Assembly: GCF_034669705.1 (NCBI RefSeq)
Contig: NZ_JAXMOR010000005.1
Location: forward strand, 1-64,000
Direction of reading: 5' to 3'
Source of the DNA: Marinovum sp034669705
GTDB lineage: Bacteria; Pseudomonadota; Alphaproteobacteria; Rhodobacterales; Rhodobacteraceae
DNA: 64,000 nt
Below are positions 61,701-64,000 of this stretch, in pieces; the stretch's first letter is position 1, and each line of letters opens with the position of its first letter. The notes under the pieces were generated by a model. That model saw only the letters and a list, made by a program, of their open reading frames with translations. It was not told the origin of the DNA and did not search any database. A program made the translations under genes and the position numbers.

Positions 61701-62073
61701 TCTTGACCTCGGCATGCGACAGTTCGAGCAGCACCCGCCCGGTCCCGGCCTGGCGCAGTTCCACATCCTCGAGCGCGATCTCGGGGCGCAAATCGGAATG
61801 CACGAAGAGCGTCATCTCCGAAAAGCTGAGTTCGTAGCCGGGCAGCTGCCGCGCGATCCGGGTCTCGATCTCGGCGCGCAGCCAGTCGGGCGCGTTCAGC
61901 GGCCGGCCGAGCAGTGACAGCCCGCCCCAGACCAGCGCCCCCGACAGGACCGCCACCCAGAACACCATCATCAGCGCCGCCCGCGCCACGATCATCCGCT
62001 TGCGCGGTCCGGGCCTTGCACCGCGGCGCACGCGCTTGCCGGCGTCGGTCTGTTCCTGATTTTCGCTGCTCAC
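58744..62073 (-). CDS. Large AsmA/YhdP-like protein
   Basis: A protein of about 1109 residues with one N-terminal membrane helix (LMMVFWVAVLSGALVWGGLSLL) and a long, beta-rich DUF3971/AsmA-like body. The C-terminus (LLGQFGFNF-like: GEGLFGFNFNLRGQASAPKISVNPLSALTPGMFREIF) is typical of YhdP-type proteins. Relatives (YhdP, TamB, YdbH) are thought to bridge inner and outer membranes and move phospholipids. I prefer a GTG start at 62073 with upstream GGGAGG; a TTG at 62103 lacks a ribosome site. Divergent from the bcp gene. Confidence 0.88.
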   Translation of the reverse strand: MSSENQEQTDAGKRVRRGARPGPRKRMIVARAALMMVFWVAVLSGALVWGGLSLLGRPLNAPDWLRAEIETRIARQLPGYELSFSEMTLFVHSDLRPEIALEDVELRQAGTGRVLLELSHAEVKIARRSLYQGRLQPRSISVAGVFLRLRRGADGAFDLALGDGMGKAGIGLNGLISQIDDLLYQPQFAALAEIEINAVTLQYQDARARRNWTVDGGRIALSRERDILQLRGDFALLSGRSYASTLEVFGESAIGSDGVSLGIAVTDVPSGDIASQSAALAWLGVLRAPISGALRTSFQEDGRLGPLSATLSIGAGVVQPSDATRPIPFTSARSYFTYDPAEDTLRFNELAVVSDWINATGDGSAILEGADSGLPSSLQGQVSLSGISANPVGLYDAPQTLTSAALDFHLALDPFVLRIGRLALSDTGQTLRARGRVEAAPEGWDISVMAQVDEIGPEQLLGFWPAGVKVKTRAWIAENVREGRLRNLALRLRSTPAAAAPELFLSVEVADVTVQFMRTLPPVTGASGLLQFEDNRLAVSVDRGVLQAGEGGTLDAAGTVFTIPDVRVKPSPAQVQLAAAGPLKAALWVLNQAPMYALDKAGRPIDIAEGRVQATGQIDFPLQKKPPKGSVRFAVTGRGFDISTGKIVPDKVLAADHLRFSASNDHLRIEGPGTLAGVPFDGHWQTPLGPGAAEAGSRVVADVALSPEALETFNVALPPGSVSGRGSGRLELALVKGRPPAFSLTSDLAGLGLRLDAIGWSMGPRSTGKLALAGVLSKPVRVDSLALNAPGLDLEGRLTLRETGGLQSLAISRLRAGDWIDAPVTLTGRGRGVAPAVQVSGGRIDMRNAPFTSTRGSGGGGTGAGPLVLAPDRLQITDGIVLSGFRGDFALSGGMLGEFQARLNGGVPVRGSIQPTDKGSRLVIKSDDAGAVLRDAGMLKNMHGGSFHLKLLPTGAPGTFDGELDIRDTRIRNAPVMAELLNAISVIGLLEQLGGQGISFPEVEARFRLTPKQVILTRSSAVGPSMGISLDGYYDLASKTMDMQGVLSPIYVVNFVGQLFSRKGEGLFGFNFNLRGQASAPKISVNPLSALTPGMFREIFRRPPPTLTE

Positions 62074-62174
62074 CGGCTCGAGCCGCCTCCCGGGATTTGA
62101 CAAGCGTCTGAATTTCTGGCCTGCCAGGTCCTAATATTGGGTGTAGGCCCGGCAACCAAGGGAAAGCGGATCAC

Positions 62175-62648
62175 ATGACCTCCAGCCAGCTTCAAACCGG
62201 CGAAATCGTGCCGGACATCACCCTGCCGCGCGATGGCGGCGACACCGTCAGCCTCGGCGCGCTGCGCCCCGCCCCGGTGGTGCTGTTCTTCTACCCGCGC
62301 GACCTGACCTCCGGCTGCACCAAGGAGGCGATCGCCTTTTCTGGCCTGCGCACGGAGTTCGAGGCCGCCGGCGCGCAGGTTTTCGGGATTTCCAAGGATT
62401 CGGTTCAAAGTCACGACAAGTTCGTTGCGAAACATGACCTGACTGTACCGCTTCTGTCGGACGAGGCCACTGATATCGCCGAAAAATTCGGCGTCTGGCA
62501 GGAAAAGAAGATGTACGGCAAGACCTTCATGGGCATCGTGCGCTCGACCTTTCTGATCGATGGCGAGGGCCGGCTGGTGCGCGAATGGCGCAAGGTCAAG
62601 GTCGATGGCCACGCCGAGGAGGTTCTCGAAGCGGTGCGCGGGCTGTGA
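62175..62648 (+). CDS. bcp: Peroxiredoxin, Bcp/PrxQ type
   Basis: Thiol peroxidase (157 aa). The peroxidatic Cys is in FFYPRDLTSGCTKEAIAF near residue 46. Where E. coli Bcp has a resolving Cys five residues later, this protein has Ile, so it is the 1-Cys subtype. The active-site Arg is in GIVRSTFLID. The stop overlaps the GTG start of the next gene (GTGA), implying co-translation. Confidence 0.93.
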   Translation: MTSSQLQTGEIVPDITLPRDGGDTVSLGALRPAPVVLFFYPRDLTSGCTKEAIAFSGLRTEFEAAGAQVFGISKDSVQSHDKFVAKHDLTVPLLSDEATDIAEKFGVWQEKKMYGKTFMGIVRSTFLIDGEGRLVREWRKVKVDGHAEEVLEAVRGL

Positions 62649-63463
62649 GCCTGACGCTGGCCGAAATGGCGGTCGAGGTGTTGAGCACCGCCGATGGCCG
62701 TGAAAAGACCCGGCTGTCGCGCGCCCATGCCGCCACGTGGCTGGGGGCGCGGGCCGCGGGCAAGTCTCTGCCGGTCGGGCACGCCGCGCCGCCGCTGCGC
62801 CCGGCGCGGCCCGAAAAGCCCGCGCTGCTGTCACCGCGCGACGTGCCCAAGCGCAAGCCGGGCAGTCCGGCGGGGCGTGTGGCGCTTCTGCATGCGGTTG
62901 CACATATCGAACTGAACGCTGTCGATCTGCACTGGGATATCCTCGCCCGCTTTACGGAAACCGACTTCCCACCGGGTTTCTATGACGACTGGGTCAGGGC
63001 CGCCGACGACGAATCGAAGCATTTCAACCTGATGTGCGACTGTCTCGAGGCCGAGGGCAGCTTCTACGGCGCCCTGCCTGCCCATGCCGGCATGTGGCGC
63101 GCCGCCGAGGACACGGCCCAGGACCTAATGGGCCGGCTTGCGGTGGTGCCGATGGTGCTCGAGGCGCGTGGGCTCGACGTGACGCCGGGGATGATCGAGG
63201 TCTTTCGCAAGGCGGGCGCGACCCGCGCGGTCGAGGCACTGGAGGTGATCTACAGCGAGGAAGTCGCGCATGTGGCCTATGGCTCGAAGTGGTTCCACTT
63301 CCTGTGCGGGCGGCACGATCTCGACCCGAAGGACGTCTTTCACCAGCTGGTCACAAAATATTTCAAGGGCCCGCTGAAACCGCCGTTCAACGAGGAAAAG
63401 CGCGCCGAGGCCGGCCTTCCGCCGGATTTCTACTGGCCGCTGACCGAGACCGGCGCCGCCTAG
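62645..63463 (+). CDS. DUF455 ferritin-like protein
   Basis: A 272-residue ferritin-like protein. Candidate metal ligands are spread over four helices: HIELNAVDLHWDIL near residue 95, DDESKHFNLMCDCLE near residue 120, VLEARGLDVTPGM near residue 173 and EEVAHVAYGSKWF near residue 205. The start is a GTG overlapping the bcp stop. DUF455 proteins resemble the diiron MiaE-like fold; the substrate is unknown. Coupling to a peroxiredoxin hints at oxidative-stress or iron-related work. Confidence 0.88.
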   Translation: MSLTLAEMAVEVLSTADGREKTRLSRAHAATWLGARAAGKSLPVGHAAPPLRPARPEKPALLSPRDVPKRKPGSPAGRVALLHAVAHIELNAVDLHWDILARFTETDFPPGFYDDWVRAADDESKHFNLMCDCLEAEGSFYGALPAHAGMWRAAEDTAQDLMGRLAVVPMVLEARGLDVTPGMIEVFRKAGATRAVEALEVIYSEEVAHVAYGSKWFHFLCGRHDLDPKDVFHQLVTKYFKGPLKPPFNEEKRAEAGLPPDFYWPLTETGAA

Positions 63464-63676
63464 CCCGCCGCCGGCCGTTTGAAAGACCGCTGAGCTTACC
63501 TAACGCAACCCCTTCCGATATCGGCGAATTTTCGCCCATCGGGCCGTTTGAGCGCCGCTTTGCCGAATCAAACGGCCTGCAAACTTGCGCGTGTGTAAAG
63601 CTCTGGTTAAGGAGGCTGAGGGGCCAGGTGCGGGGAACAACGCGCCACCGGACGAACAAGATAAGGGACAGCTGCG
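63464..63676. other. Intergenic region upstream of the peptidase gene
   Basis: 213 bp without a gene. GGTTAAGG and a CtrA-like but imperfect TTAA-N7-TTTA on the minus strand occur near 63600. No clear promoter or terminator was seen. Confidence 0.35.
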
Positions 63677-64000
63677 GTGCGGACACGGCTAGCGATCAGA
63701 CTTCACGCGATTCTCGAGAGATATTTTCCGGAACGCCGCCTGTTCCTGCGCTCGGACACCGACACCCGATTCATCCGGCTGAAACCCGAAACCCAGTTCA
63801 TCGCATTCACCGGCTCGGCGCTGGTGATCGCCTGGTCGATCATCGCCACCGCCATCCTGCTGATGGATTCGATCGGTGCCGGCAACTTCCGCGAACAGGC
63901 CCGCCGCGACCAGCAGACCTACATGGCGCGGCTCAATTCTCTGAGCCAGGAACGCGACGCCCGCGCCAACGATGCCCTCGCCGCTCAGGCGCGTTTCAAT
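63677..64000 (+). CDS. M23-type peptidase, N-terminal part (cut by window end)
   Basis: An open frame from a GTG at 63677 (AAGGGACA upstream) to the window end, 108 codons with no stop. It begins with a basic amphipathic segment and RYFPERRLFLRSDTDTRFIRLKPETQF, then one membrane helix (ALVIAWSIIATAILLMDSI near residue 55), then the start of a coiled coil (RRDQQTYMARLNSLSQERDARA). This layout matches roseobacter DUF5930/M23 metallopeptidases, but the catalytic domain lies outside the window. Confidence 0.75.
   Translation, partial: MRTRLAIRLHAILERYFPERRLFLRSDTDTRFIRLKPETQFIAFTGSALVIAWSIIATAILLMDSIGAGNFREQARRDQQTYMARLNSLSQERDARANDALAAQARFN

Overview
The window looks like a chromosomal segment of a marine Rhodobacteraceae (Roseobacter-group) alphaproteobacterium. 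The evidence is high G+C coding DNA, the order dusB-ntrB-ntrC-ntrY-ntrX ... trkA-trkH-hfq-hflX, a fused ispDF, an iscR-led suf operon with an Irr-type iron box, and several families largely confined to this group (DUF6456, DUF6477, a DUF5930/M23-like protein). Apart from the first 2.6 kb it is mostly housekeeping and metabolic DNA. No CRISPR array, transposase or recognisable defence locus was seen.

Layout. 1-2700: a lower-G+C accessory segment ending at a tRNA-Arg(CCG). It holds a tyrosine recombinase directly behind the tRNA and a frameshifted gene with DNA-polymerase-palm-like motifs. 2836-11405: a minus-strand iron-sulfur assembly operon (iscR, cysteine desulfurase, sufB, two small genes, sufC, sufD, two YIP1-like membrane proteins, sufS), read from a promoter whose -10 is overlapped by an Irr-type box. 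11441-15364: an alpha/beta hydrolase, a small conserved gene, a cytochrome P450 with an in-frame repeat insertion, its overlapping hydrolase-like partner, and tusA. 15430-22435: rne with a long leader, a beta-hydroxyacid dehydrogenase and a penicillin acylase homologue. 22731-38153: the conserved hflX-hfq-trkH-trkA / ntrXYCB-dusB block on the minus strand, with divergent ispDF. 38150-42951: pgpA, cinA-type amidohydrolase, amt, a dehalogenase-like hydrolase, a COQ10-like protein and hpt.

42954-49821 carries a LysR regulator divergent from cytochrome c' and a diheme cytochrome c, an FAD monooxygenase, lipA, a 1-Cys peroxiredoxin and a divergent TetR/cupin pair. 49934-53280 has an Lrp regulator divergent from phenylalanine hydroxylase and its pterin dehydratase, then DUF6456 and DUF6477 genes flanking a CtrA-like site. 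53287-55660 pairs a non-pyrrolysine MttB-family methyltransferase with two Lin0512 paralogues. 55758-64000 holds a DUF2270 protein, guaA, a small membrane protein, a large AsmA/YhdP-like protein, a Bcp peroxiredoxin, a DUF455 ferritin-like protein and the start of an M23-type peptidase gene.

The observations most worth following are the frameshifted palm-like gene in the tRNA-Arg element, the P450 whose coding sequence has absorbed a copy of a dispersed terminator-like repeat, the two NtrC-family regulators lacking the sigma-54 contact motif, the Irr box built over the iscR promoter, and the MttB-Lin0512-Lin0512 group.
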